From Sulfitobacter sp. (GTDB taxonomy: Bacteria > Pseudomonadota > Alphaproteobacteria > Rhodobacterales > Rhodobacteraceae), in the NCBI GenBank assembly GCA_024636395.1, contig JAGXHD010000161.1, positions 1 to 9,786 of the forward strand: a stretch of DNA of 9,786 nucleotides. Direction: 5' to 3'. The stretch's first letter is position 1. Each line of letters begins with the position of its first letter. Below the pieces are notes generated by a model. It saw only the letters and a list, made by a program, of their open reading frames with translations. It made no database searches and was not told the origin of the DNA. Made by a program: the position numbers and the translations under genes. Shown piece by piece: positions 1 through 6,717 of the stretch.

Positions 1-17
1 ATGTGTATAAGAGACAG
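1..17 (+). other. Tn5/Nextera mosaic-end adapter remnant (artefact)
   Basis: The first 17 bases, atgtgtataagagacag, equal the last 17 bases of the 19-base Tn5 mosaic end used in Nextera/tagmentation libraries (AGATGTGTATAAGAGACAG). Read from the first ATG they give the peptide MCIRDR, a known signature of untrimmed adapter in draft genomes. The match starts exactly at base 1, as expected for an adapter left on a contig end. I infer that these bases are not genomic. A natural Tn5 end is unlikely, because no transposon sequence follows. Confidence 0.93.
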
Positions 18-193
18 GCTTCACGCAAGGCCTTACCAGTACATCCACCTTGAACGAAGTATCCGGCCGGTGGCAACACAATCCCTCTTAACGGGTACAG
101 TGCAAAGTCAGCCGATCTTCCATCATCCCCTTCGAAAAATGGAAGCCCGGATTCGCATCGTCCGCCATTACGCCACAGGGTTGTGATCCGAGT
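18..193. other. Contig-edge stretch with no recognisable gene
   Basis: This segment lies between the adapter remnant and the stop codon of the minus-strand aminotransferase gene. It looks visibly more A/T-rich than the flanking genes. The plus-strand frame open across it begins in the adapter, and on the minus strand only a 26-codon frame (168 to 88) without a ribosome binding site is seen. A 7-bp inverted repeat (117-123 with 139-145) has a 15-base loop and no T-run, so it is not a convincing terminator. Assemblies often break at multicopy repeats, so this could be the edge of an insertion sequence or other repeat, but nothing in the bases proves it. Confidence 0.4.
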
Positions 194-1390
194 CTAGGCC
201 GAGAACTGCCAGACGCGGCCGACCTCCTCGCGGATGATCCGCGTGATCAGGGTGCAATCCTCAAGACTTAGCGTGAGCGACACCCGCATGTCCACGATCC
301 CCGCCAGCACATTGTCGCTGTCAGGCATCGCGGGGGCGTCCACGTAGCGCCAGCTGTCATATCGGCTGGTAAAACCCACCGGCTCCGCATTGCCGAACCA
401 TTTCAACTCAACCCCGCGCGCCTTGCAGCGCCCAAGCAGATCGAGCACCGCCGCGGCCTCCCAGCCATTCAGCAGAAACTGGATTGAGGAGCCCACGATG
501 GTTTCCTGCACCGGCCGCTCGATCACCGTGAGGCCGGGTACGTCGCGGATCCCCGCCTCCAGCGCAAAATACCGCTCGTTCCAGCGGGCGCACTGAGTCG
601 CGAGATCGGCCAGTTGCGGCCGCAGGATCGCCGCGCGTAGATTGTCCATCCGCCCGGAGATGTTGGGTGTCTCGTAGCGGATCGTCTCGAACGCCTCCTT
701 CGGCGGGCCTGCAAGATGGCTCTCATAGAGCATGTAGCTCCCCGAATACATGATCGCCCGCGCCGCCACCTGCGCATCATCGGTCACCAGCAGCCCGCCC
801 TCGCCCGCGTTCATATGCTTGTAGGTCTGGCACGAATAACACCCCACCGTGCCCCATGTTCCGGAGGGCTTGCCGTTCCAGGCAGCCCCCATGGTATGGG
901 CGCAATCCTCGATCACCGTGATACCTGCCGCGTCGCAGATCTCCATGAGGCGGTCCATATCGCACAGATGCCCGCGCATGTGGCTCAACAGCAAGACGCT
1001 GCTCTGGTCCGCCTTGGCCGCCAGATCCTCAAGATCCAACACCAGCAAAGGCGTCACGCCGACGAACACCGGCACCGCGCCCACGGCGGCGATCGCGCCG
1101 GGCACGGGCGCCAGCGTAAAGGCATTAGTCAGCACGCGGTCGCCTGCCTTCACCCCCACCGCACGCAGGGCCGTGGCCATCGCGTAGCCGCCTGACGCCA
1201 CAGCAAGACAGTATGTCGCCCCCACGCTCGCGGCGAATTCCTGCTCAAGCAGCACAGTCTGCGCAATCTCGCCGGGCGCAGTGTTATAGCGGTGCAGCCG
1301 CCCGCTGCGCATCACTGCCACCGCCGCTTCGATCCCGGCTTCCGGGATCGGCTCCTGCTGGGTGAAACTTCCCCGAAACACGTCACTCAT
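194..1390 (-). CDS. DegT/DnrJ/EryC1/StrS-family PLP-dependent aminotransferase
   Basis: This is a 398-residue fold-type-I PLP enzyme of the sugar aminotransferase (AHBA synthase-like) superfamily, whose members usually transaminate keto-sugars or related cyclic ketones. Visible landmarks are the phosphate-binding stretch VASGGYAMATAL near residues 64-75, the PLP-pyridine aspartate in VIEDCAHTMGA (D162, H165), the Schiff-base lysine K191 in SCQTYKHMNAGEGG, and GRMDNLRAAIL near 246-256. The family usually has SGTxAL at the phosphate site, so SGGYAM is a mild deviation. Length is normal for the family. The ATG at 1390 is preceded by a GGGAAAGG-type ribosome binding site inside the end of the upstream HAD gene, three bases away, so the two are almost certainly cotranscribed. 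No sugar-biosynthesis partners are visible, so the substrate cannot be named. Some family members are dehydratases or regulators, but the lysine is present here, so aminotransferase is the safer call. Confidence 0.88.
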   Translation of the reverse strand: MSDVFRGSFTQQEPIPEAGIEAAVAVMRSGRLHRYNTAPGEIAQTVLLEQEFAASVGATYCLAVASGGYAMATALRAVGVKAGDRVLTNAFTLAPVPGAIAAVGAVPVFVGVTPLLVLDLEDLAAKADQSSVLLLSHMRGHLCDMDRLMEICDAAGITVIEDCAHTMGAAWNGKPSGTWGTVGCYSCQTYKHMNAGEGGLLVTDDAQVAARAIMYSGSYMLYESHLAGPPKEAFETIRYETPNISGRMDNLRAAILRPQLADLATQCARWNERYFALEAGIRDVPGLTVIERPVQETIVGSSIQFLLNGWEAAAVLDLLGRCKARGVELKWFGNAEPVGFTSRYDSWRYVDAPAMPDSDNVLAGIVDMRVSLTLSLEDCTLITRIIREEVGRVWQFSA

Positions 1391-1393
1391 GTC

Positions 1394-2065
1394 TCACACC
1401 TTTCCCAAGATCCGTTCCACCAGATCGGGAAGATCGCTATAGCGCTCCAGCAGCGCGTCGGGCACCAAGGACGCCATATCCGCCCCCGCCGGGCCGAAGG
1501 TTACAAGAATGGAGGGTCTGCCCGCCGCTTTGCTGGTATTACGGTCCGTGGCCGTATCGCCGACCAGGAGGCATTGCGTGGGATCGCCCCCCGCACGGCG
1601 CACCGTCTCGAACAGATGCTCGGGATGAGGCTTGCGCACGGGCAGCGTATCGGCGCCCAGCATTGCAGCAAAATGATCACGGATACCAAGCCGTGTCAGC
1701 AGCTCATGGGCCAGCCGCTCGGGCTTGTTGGTACAAATCGCCACGAGATAGCCGCGCAGCTTGAGCTCGGCCACGCTGTCCATCGCACCGTCGTAGAGCC
1801 GCGTATGCGTGGCGATGTCGCGCGCGTAATGCTCGAGCAAGGCATCGTAATATTTGTCGATCAGCGGATCATCTGCCGTCCGTCCCATCCGCTCCATCCC
1901 CAGCCGCAGCATCGCGCGCCCGCCGCGCAGGGCCGTGGCAGCGTCTTTTGCCGGATCCAGCAGATCGCCTGCGTCCATATCACGGAAACAAGCATTGGCC
2001 GCCGCGATCAGATCACTGCTCGTATCGGCCAACGTGCCGTCCAGATCAAACACCACCGTTTTCAT
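1394..2065 (-). CDS. gph: HAD-superfamily phosphatase, phosphoglycolate phosphatase-like
   Basis: This is a 223-residue haloacid dehalogenase-type phosphatase. It shows all four HAD motifs: motif I FDLDGTLADT with nucleophile D7 and acid/base D9, motif II threonine in AICTNKP (T112), motif III lysine in VRKPHPEH (K145), and motif IV LVGDTATDRNTSKAAG with D170 and D174. A helical cap occupies about residues 15-85, as in Gph enzymes, which hydrolyse 2-phosphoglycolate formed by DNA-end repair or by Rubisco oxygenation. Close relatives act on other small phosphate esters, so the substrate is an inference. The open frame extends upstream, past a GTG at 2083 and an ATG at 2071 and on into glmU antisense. 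I chose the ATG at 2065 because homologues begin right before the first beta strand (MKTVVFDLDGT) and a GGGGG run lies 6 bases upstream. A start at 2071 would add only two residues. It is first in an operon with the aminotransferase and diverges from glmU. Confidence 0.88.
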   Translation of the reverse strand: MKTVVFDLDGTLADTSSDLIAAANACFRDMDAGDLLDPAKDAATALRGGRAMLRLGMERMGRTADDPLIDKYYDALLEHYARDIATHTRLYDGAMDSVAELKLRGYLVAICTNKPERLAHELLTRLGIRDHFAAMLGADTLPVRKPHPEHLFETVRRAGGDPTQCLLVGDTATDRNTSKAAGRPSILVTFGPAGADMASLVPDALLERYSDLPDLVERILGKV

Positions 2066-2071
2066 TCGCAT

Positions 2072-2212
2072 CCCCCAACACACTCCGCCTCCTCCGGCGT
2101 ACTGCGACCTCGATACTGTTGCAACCCGCAACCCGAAGTGATCCGGACCCACCTTGCGCCAACCTCCCCATCGGTTAAACAGGAAAAAACACAAGAGCAG
2201 AACGGACAGACC
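2072..2212. promoter_or_regulatory. Divergent intergenic region between gph-like gene and glmU
   Basis: These 141 bases must carry the promoters for both the leftward phosphatase/aminotransferase operon and the rightward glmU-glmS operon, since both first genes start here. No hexamer pair is strong. For glmU, TTGCGC at 2154-2159 with a 16-base spacer to TAAACA at 2176-2181 is a weak candidate, matching three of six bases at each box. For the leftward gene a purine-rich AGGAGG-type stretch lies near 2085-2095, better spaced for a GTG at 2083 than for the ATGs. The glmU ribosome binding site is poor (GGACAG-like, just before the ATG). Confidence 0.45.
2118..2134. repeat. Small palindrome and 7-bp tandem repeat in intergenic region
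   Basis: GTTGCAAC at 2118-2125 is a perfect 8-base palindrome. It overlaps two tandem copies of GCAACCC (2121-2127 and 2128-2134). The pair sits near the middle of the divergent promoter region, where an operator could lie. Sequences this short can arise by chance, so regulatory function is only a possibility. Confidence 0.3.
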
Positions 2213-3565
2213 ATGAATACCATCCTGATCATCCTTGCCGCAGGCAAAGGCACGCGGATGAATTCCGAACTGCCCAAAGTGTTGCACCCCATTGCCGGTG
2301 AGCCGATGCTGGTGCACGCGATGGCCGCCGGTACGCTGCTGGAGCCTGAAAGAACTGTCATCGTGGCGGGTCACGGGGCGGATGCGGTCACCGCAGCGGC
2401 CATCGACTATGACGAGACCGTGATAGTGGTGGTGCAGGACGAACAGCTCGGCACCGCCCATGCGGTCGCGCAGGCCAAAAACGCGCTGGCAGGCTTCACC
2501 GGGATCGCGATCGTGTTATACGGCGATACGCCTTTCGTATCCTCCGACACGCTGAAGCGGATGCTGCGCGCTGCGGAGAGGGCCGATGTCGTCGTGCTGG
2601 GGTTCGAGGCCGCCGATGCGGGCCGCTACGGCCGCCTGATCATGGAGGGTGCGTCGCTCGAGCGGATCGTGGAGTATACGGATGCGAGTGAGGCCGAGCG
2701 CATGATCACCCTGTGCAACAGTGGCGTGATCGCCTGCAAGTCCGACCTTCTGTTCGATCTGATTGACACGGTCGGCAACGACAACGCGGCAAGCGAATAC
2801 TACCTGACCGATATCATAGCGCTCGCACGCGCGCGTGGCCTATCCGCCACCGCCGTCACCTGTGACGAGGCGGAGACGCTGGGCATCAACTCCCGCGCAC
2901 AGCTCGCACAGGCAGAAGCCGCGTTCCAGCTGCGCGCGCGCGCAACTCTGATGGAGGACGGCGTGACGCTGCAAGCGCCAGACACCGTTTTTCTAGCCCG
3001 CGATACGGTCATTGGACGCGACACCCTGATTGAGCCGAACGTCTTTTTCGGCCCCGGCGTGACGGTGGAATCCGGCGCGCGCATTCGCGCTTTCAGCCAT
3101 CTTGAGGGCTGCCATGTCTCGCGCGGGGCGGTCGTGGGGCCCTACGCGCGCCTGCGCCCCGGCACCGAACTGGAGGAAAACACCCGCGTCGGCAATTTCG
3201 TTGAGATCAAGAATGCCGTTGTGGCCGAAGGCGCCAAGATCAATCATCTCAGCTACGTCGGCGATGCCTTCGTTGGCGCGCGCGCCAACATCGGGGCGGG
3301 CACCATCACCTGCAACTACGACGGGGTAATGAAGCACCACACCCACATCGGTGCGCGGGCGTTCATCGGCTCCAATACCATGCTCGTGGCGCCCGTCCAT
3401 ATCGGCGACGGGGCGATGACCGGCTCCGGATCCGTGATCACATCGGATGTCGAGCCAGACGCGCTTGCGTTGGCCCGCGCGCCGCAGGTGGAGAAGCCGG
3501 GCATGGCGCGCAAGCTCATCGAGATGCTAAAGGCCAAAAAGGCCAGAACACAGCGGGGCAGCTGA
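2213..3565 (+). CDS. glmU: Bifunctional GlmU: GlcN-1-P acetyltransferase / GlcNAc-1-P uridyltransferase
   Basis: GlmU carries out the last two cytoplasmic steps of UDP-GlcNAc synthesis: acetylation of glucosamine-1-phosphate with acetyl-CoA, then uridylyl transfer from UTP. The product feeds peptidoglycan and lipid A. The 450 residues match the usual length. The N-terminal pyrophosphorylase domain (about 1-225) has LAAGKGTRM with PK (K22), the QLGTAHA uracil/ribose-contact motif at 79-85, and LYGDTPF with the metal-binding aspartate D105. The C-terminal left-handed beta-helix (about 245-435) has RPGTEL (R315), VGNFVEIKNA (K333), the catalytic-base histidine in KINHLSYVGD (H345), and GAGTITCNYDG at 361-371. 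The frame is open far upstream, but the ATG at 2213 places MNTILIILAAGKG exactly where family members begin. The gene is first in its operon, with glmS one base after its stop codon, so the two enzymes of the pathway are coupled. Confidence 0.97.
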   Translation: MNTILIILAAGKGTRMNSELPKVLHPIAGEPMLVHAMAAGTLLEPERTVIVAGHGADAVTAAAIDYDETVIVVVQDEQLGTAHAVAQAKNALAGFTGIAIVLYGDTPFVSSDTLKRMLRAAERADVVVLGFEAADAGRYGRLIMEGASLERIVEYTDASEAERMITLCNSGVIACKSDLLFDLIDTVGNDNAASEYYLTDIIALARARGLSATAVTCDEAETLGINSRAQLAQAEAAFQLRARATLMEDGVTLQAPDTVFLARDTVIGRDTLIEPNVFFGPGVTVESGARIRAFSHLEGCHVSRGAVVGPYARLRPGTELEENTRVGNFVEIKNAVVAEGAKINHLSYVGDAFVGARANIGAGTITCNYDGVMKHHTHIGARAFIGSNTMLVAPVHIGDGAMTGSGSVITSDVEPDALALARAPQVEKPGMARKLIEMLKAKKARTQRGS

Positions 3566-3566
3566 C

Positions 3567-5387
3567 ATGTGCGGAATTGTAGGGGTTTTGGGCGACCACG
3601 AGGCAGCGCCCATTCTGGTCGAAGCGCTTAAACGGCTTGAGTATCGCGGCTATGACAGCGCGGGGATCGCCACAGTGAACGGTGGCACGCTCGACCGCCG
3701 CCGCGCCGTGGGCAAGCTGGTGAACCTGAGTGATCTGTTGGTGCACGAGCCGCTGGCGGGCAAATCAGGCATCGGGCACACCCGCTGGGCCACCCACGGA
3801 GAGCCCAACGCCAACAACGCCCACCCCCATCGCGCGGGCCCGGTCGCCGTGGTCCATAACGGCATCATCGAGAATTTCCGCGAGTTGCGCGCCGAGCTTG
3901 CCACTTATGGCATCACCCCCGTTACCGATACCGACACCGAAACCGTCGCGATGATGGCCCAGCACCTCATGGCACAGGGCCTGACGCCGCAGGAGGCGGC
4001 GGTCGAGACGCTCAGCAAGTTGCATGGCGCCTTCGCGCTGGCGTTTCTTTTCGACGGCGAGGATGATCTGATGATCGCGGCGCGCAAGGGCTCCCCACTG
4101 GCCATCGGCTACGGAGAGGGCGAGATGTATCTGGGCTCCGATGCCATCGCCTTGTCGCCCATGACCGACCGTATCAGCTATCTCGAAGAGGGCGATCACG
4201 CCTTCATCACCCGCGCAGGTGCGTCGGTGTTCGATGTCGGCGGAAATCCCGTCACACGCGAGATCCGCACCATCCAGATCAGTGCCACGCGCATCGACAA
4301 GGGCGGCCACAAGCATTTCATGGCAAAGGAAATCGCCGAGCAGCCCACCGTGATCGCCGATGCCATCGGCCATTACCTCGGCGCATCGGGCGAGATCCGC
4401 CTGCCCGATCCGCAAATCGACTTCAAGAACGTCGACCGCATCACGATGGTCGCCTGCGGCACCGCCTTTCTGGCCTGCCTCACGGCGAAATACTGGTTCG
4501 AGCAGATCGCGCGCTTGCCTGTCGAGGTCGATGTGGCCTCCGAGTTCCGCTACCGCGAGCCGCCGATCCCAGCGCGCTCCGTTGCGCTGTTCGTGAGCCA
4601 GTCGGGCGAGACGGCGGACACCCTCGCCGCCCTGCGCTATTGCAAGGGCAAAGCCGATACGATCATGTCGGTCATCAACGTGCCTGAATCCTCCATCGCC
4701 CGCGAAAGCGATCTGGCTTTGCCGATCCACGCGGGCGTCGAGATCGGCGTAGCCTCGACCAAGGCGTTTACCTGCCAGTTGACCGTGCTCTTCCTGCTCG
4801 CCCTCAAGGCCGCAGCCGACCGCGGCGAGATCACCGAGGAGGCGCGGCAGGATCACTTGGCGCACCTGCGCCGCCTGCCTGCGCTCATGGCCGAAGCCCT
4901 CGATCAGAGCAACGCGATCGCTTTGACCGCGCGCAAACTGGCGAACGCGCGCGATGTACTTTTCCTTGGCCGTGGCCCGCTTTATCCTCTGGCCCATGAA
5001 GGCGCGTTAAAGCTGAAGGAAATCAGCTACATCCACGCCGAAGCCTATGCGTCCGGCGAGCTCAAGCATGGCCCTATCGCTTTGGTAGACGAGGAGGTGC
5101 CGGTGGTTGTTCTGGCCCCGCGCGATGCCCTCTTCGACAAGACCGTAAGCAACATGCAGGAGGTCATGGCACGCAAGGGTAAAGTTATCTTGATCTCGGA
5201 CCGCGAGGGGCTCGCAGAGGCCAGTCAGGGCGTCTGGGACACGATCGAGATGCCCGACGTCGCGGATGCCATCGCGCCCATCCTCTACGCGATCCCGGCC
5301 CAGCTGCTTGCCTACCACACGGCTGTCGCCAAGGGCACCGATGTGGACCAGCCCCGCAACCTTGCCAAATCCGTGACGGTGGAGTAG
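3567..5387 (+). CDS. glmS: Glutamine-fructose-6-phosphate aminotransferase (isomerizing)
   Basis: GlmS converts fructose-6-phosphate and glutamine to glucosamine-6-phosphate and glutamate, the committed step of hexosamine synthesis. The protein has 606 residues, against 609 in E. coli. The N-terminal Ntn-hydrolase glutaminase domain (about 2-240) has Cys2 as nucleophile directly after Met (MCGIVGV), then YRGYDSAG (27-34), GHTRWATHG (70-78), NAHPH, VVHNGIIENF (96-104) and DTDTETV (121-127). Two SIS sugar-isomerase domains follow, with ACGTA (296-300), SQSGETADTL (344-353), GVASTKAFTCQL (394-405), LKLKEISYIHAEAY with the isomerase glutamate E485, ELKHGP with H501, and the conserved C-terminus DQPRNLAKSVTVE that carries the Schiff-base lysine. 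The ATG lies one base after the glmU stop with only a weak GGGG-type binding site, so translational coupling is likely. Two TAG codons stand in tandem at the end (5385-5390). With no leader, there is no room for a glmS ribozyme. Confidence 0.97.
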   Translation: MCGIVGVLGDHEAAPILVEALKRLEYRGYDSAGIATVNGGTLDRRRAVGKLVNLSDLLVHEPLAGKSGIGHTRWATHGEPNANNAHPHRAGPVAVVHNGIIENFRELRAELATYGITPVTDTDTETVAMMAQHLMAQGLTPQEAAVETLSKLHGAFALAFLFDGEDDLMIAARKGSPLAIGYGEGEMYLGSDAIALSPMTDRISYLEEGDHAFITRAGASVFDVGGNPVTREIRTIQISATRIDKGGHKHFMAKEIAEQPTVIADAIGHYLGASGEIRLPDPQIDFKNVDRITMVACGTAFLACLTAKYWFEQIARLPVEVDVASEFRYREPPIPARSVALFVSQSGETADTLAALRYCKGKADTIMSVINVPESSIARESDLALPIHAGVEIGVASTKAFTCQLTVLFLLALKAAADRGEITEEARQDHLAHLRRLPALMAEALDQSNAIALTARKLANARDVLFLGRGPLYPLAHEGALKLKEISYIHAEAYASGELKHGPIALVDEEVPVVVLAPRDALFDKTVSNMQEVMARKGKVILISDREGLAEASQGVWDTIEMPDVADAIAPILYAIPAQLLAYHTAVAKGTDVDQPRNLAKSVTVE

Positions 5388-5944
5388 TAGCCAAACAGTT
5401 CGACACAATCGACGACGACCACCGCAATTTCATCGCGGCGCAACATATCTTCTTTTGCGGCACCGCTGCTCCCGACGGTCGGGTAAACATCTCCCCCAAA
5501 GGCATGGACAGCCTGCGCGTATTGGCACCCGACCGGATCATCTGGCGCAACCTGACCGGATCGGGAAACGAGACCGCCGCACATCTCGCCCGCATCAACC
5601 GCATGACGCTGATGTGGTGCGGATTTGAGGCTAGGCCCATGATCCTACGCGCATACGGCACCGCCCGAACCCTGCATCCCCGCGACGCGGAGTTCGCCCC
5701 TGTCAACGCGCAGTTCGCCCACGACGACGGCGCACGCCAGATCTATGATATGAAAGTTGACATGATACAGACTTCCTGCGGCTATGCCGTGCCCTTCTTC
5801 GACCACGTAAGCGAGCGCGACGTGCTTGCCAAATGGTCCGCAGACAAGGGCCGCGACGGGATCGAGACCTATTGGAACGAGCGCAACCGCGCTACTATTG
5901 ACGGGATGCCCACGCATATCCTGCCTGACACCGACAATGCATGA
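5387..5944 (+). CDS. Pyridoxamine 5'-phosphate oxidase-like FMN-fold protein, start codon abnormal
   Basis: This is a split-barrel flavin-binding protein of the pyridoxamine-phosphate-oxidase-like superfamily, with unknown substrate. Recognisable stretches are VNISPKGMDSLRVL (about 33-46), NLTGSGNETAAHL (55-67), MTLMWCGFE (73-81), RAYGTARTLHPRD (88-100) and QTSCGYAVPF (128-137). The expected N-terminus AKQFDTIDDDH reads straight on from the glmS stop, giving about 185 residues. However, the codon where the initiator Met should be (5387-5389) is GTA. No ATG, GTG, TTG or CTG lies in frame between there and ATG 5504, which is residue 40. A start at 5504 gives 146 residues and loses the first strand and the SPKG segment. 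A two-base loss (TG in an original TAGTATGGCC), or a G-to-A change in a GTG start, would explain it. It may be a sequencing error, a damaged gene, or a rare start. The stop overlaps the next gene by 8 bases. It is not the biosynthetic PdxH. Confidence 0.75.
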   Translation, partial: VAKQFDTIDDDHRNFIAAQHIFFCGTAAPDGRVNISPKGMDSLRVLAPDRIIWRNLTGSGNETAAHLARINRMTLMWCGFEARPMILRAYGTARTLHPRDAEFAPVNAQFAHDDGARQIYDMKVDMIQTSCGYAVPFFDHVSERDVLAKWSADKGRDGIETYWNERNRATIDGMPTHILPDTDNA

Positions 5945-6614
5945 ACCCTATCTCGACGCCCTGCACGCGGCAGCCGATCCCTTCCGTGCTGAAGATTTGC
6001 GCGCCTACCACAAGGCGGATCGGATATATCTGGGCCTTACCAATCCGCAGATCAACGATCTGGTTACAGATTGGCGCGAGGCGCTCGACTTGCCCGCGCG
6101 CGTGGCAGTCGCGGATGGCCTGTGGCGCAGCGATATATTCGAGGCGCGCATTGCAGCCGCCAAATTGCTGACTCAAGCACGCCTGCGCCCCGATGACGAG
6201 CCCGCCTGGCAGCTCATCGCGACATGGTACCGTGACTTCGACAGCTGGGCTATTGCCGATCATGCCTGTGCCGCAGGCGCAAAGCGGCTTGTGGCCAATC
6301 CCACCCGCCTCGACCGCGTCGAGGGCTGGACCCGCTCCGAGCATATGTGGACCCGCCGCGCGGCGCTGGTCATCACCCTGCCCTGGGCCAAACTCGCCAA
6401 TCCCAAACCCGCCGATCTGGACACGCGCGAGCGTGTGCTGGGCTGGGCCGCAGACTATGCCATCGATTCACAATGGTTCATTCAAAAAGCCATCGGATCA
6501 TGGCTACGGGATCTGAGCAAACACGACCCGGCCCGCGTCACGGCGTTTTTGGACGCGCACGGGGATGCCATGAAACCCTTCGCGCGCAAAGAAGCGAAGC
6601 GCCTGATGCGATGA
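5937..6614 (+). CDS. AlkD-like DNA alkylation repair protein (HEAT-like repeats)
   Basis: This is a 225-residue all-helical protein of the AlkC/AlkD DNA alkylation repair superfamily. These HEAT-like-repeat glycosylases remove N3- and N7-alkylated purines. By eye it carries the residues that matter in Bacillus AlkD: a Trp and an Asp four positions apart in DSWAIADHA (W104, D108), an arginine in MWTRRAALV (R140/R141), and a tryptophan in FIQKAIGSWLRDLSKHDP (W189). It keeps the C-terminal AMKPFARKEAKR signature seen in this family. I chose the ATG at 5937 because MHEPYLDALHAAADP is a normal family N-terminus. The frame is open farther upstream only because it shadows the preceding gene. The start overlaps that gene's stop by 8 bases, implying translational coupling, and its own binding site is weak. 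It appears to be the last gene of the glmU-glmS unit. A role in repair is inferred from the family; the substrate is not shown. Confidence 0.88.
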   Translation: MHEPYLDALHAAADPFRAEDLRAYHKADRIYLGLTNPQINDLVTDWREALDLPARVAVADGLWRSDIFEARIAAAKLLTQARLRPDDEPAWQLIATWYRDFDSWAIADHACAAGAKRLVANPTRLDRVEGWTRSEHMWTRRAALVITLPWAKLANPKPADLDTRERVLGWAADYAIDSQWFIQKAIGSWLRDLSKHDPARVTAFLDAHGDAMKPFARKEAKRLMR

Positions 6615-6693
6615 ACTCTCGGGGCACCTGTTGCAGGAACCGGCGGATTTGAGTTTACAGGAAAAATGAAGTGCCCGGTGGCAGGGACAGCAT

Positions 6694-6717
6694 CTGATGC
6701 GCCGCAGTGCGCATCAG
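6694..6717 (-). terminator. Hairpin over the lipoprotein stop codon, possible terminator
   Basis: A perfect 9-base-pair inverted repeat, CTGATGCGC (6694-6702) and GCGCATCAG (6709-6717), encloses a 6-base loop. It lies between the convergent 3' ends of the alkylation repair gene and the lipoprotein gene and includes the TGA stop of the latter. Neither side is followed by a T-run, so it is not a textbook intrinsic terminator. It could act in both directions as a weak terminator or protect 3' ends. The stretch 6615-6693 beside it contains no gene. Confidence 0.45.

Noticed and set aside
117..145. Inverted repeat CTTCCAT/ATGGAAG as terminator of the leftward operon
   Set aside because: Only 7 bp with a 15-base loop and no T-run in the right place.
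88..168. Minus-strand 26-codon frame downstream of the aminotransferase
   Set aside because: Very short, without a Shine-Dalgarno or any recognisable motif.
1..186. Plus-strand 61-codon frame starting MCIRDR
   Set aside because: Its start codon lies in the adapter remnant and the rest shows no protein-like pattern I recognise.
1292..2212. Upstream extension of the glmU frame by about 307 codons
   Set aside because: It runs antisense through the phosphatase and aminotransferase genes; GlmU homologues begin at the ATG at 2213.
2066..2461. Upstream extension of the HAD phosphatase frame into glmU antisense
   Set aside because: The HAD fold begins at MKTVVFDLDGT; the extension has no domain character and overlaps the divergent glmU gene.
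3563..3569. glmS ribozyme/riboswitch
   Set aside because: Only one base separates glmU and glmS, so there is no leader to hold such an RNA.
3765..4997. 410-codon minus-strand frame inside glmS
   Set aside because: A high-GC shadow of glmS; its translation is His/Arg/Asp-rich without any known motif, while glmS is certain.
5826..5936. Upstream extension of the AlkD-like frame
   Set aside because: It is a shadow of the end of the flavin-fold gene; the family N-terminus begins at the ATG at 5937.
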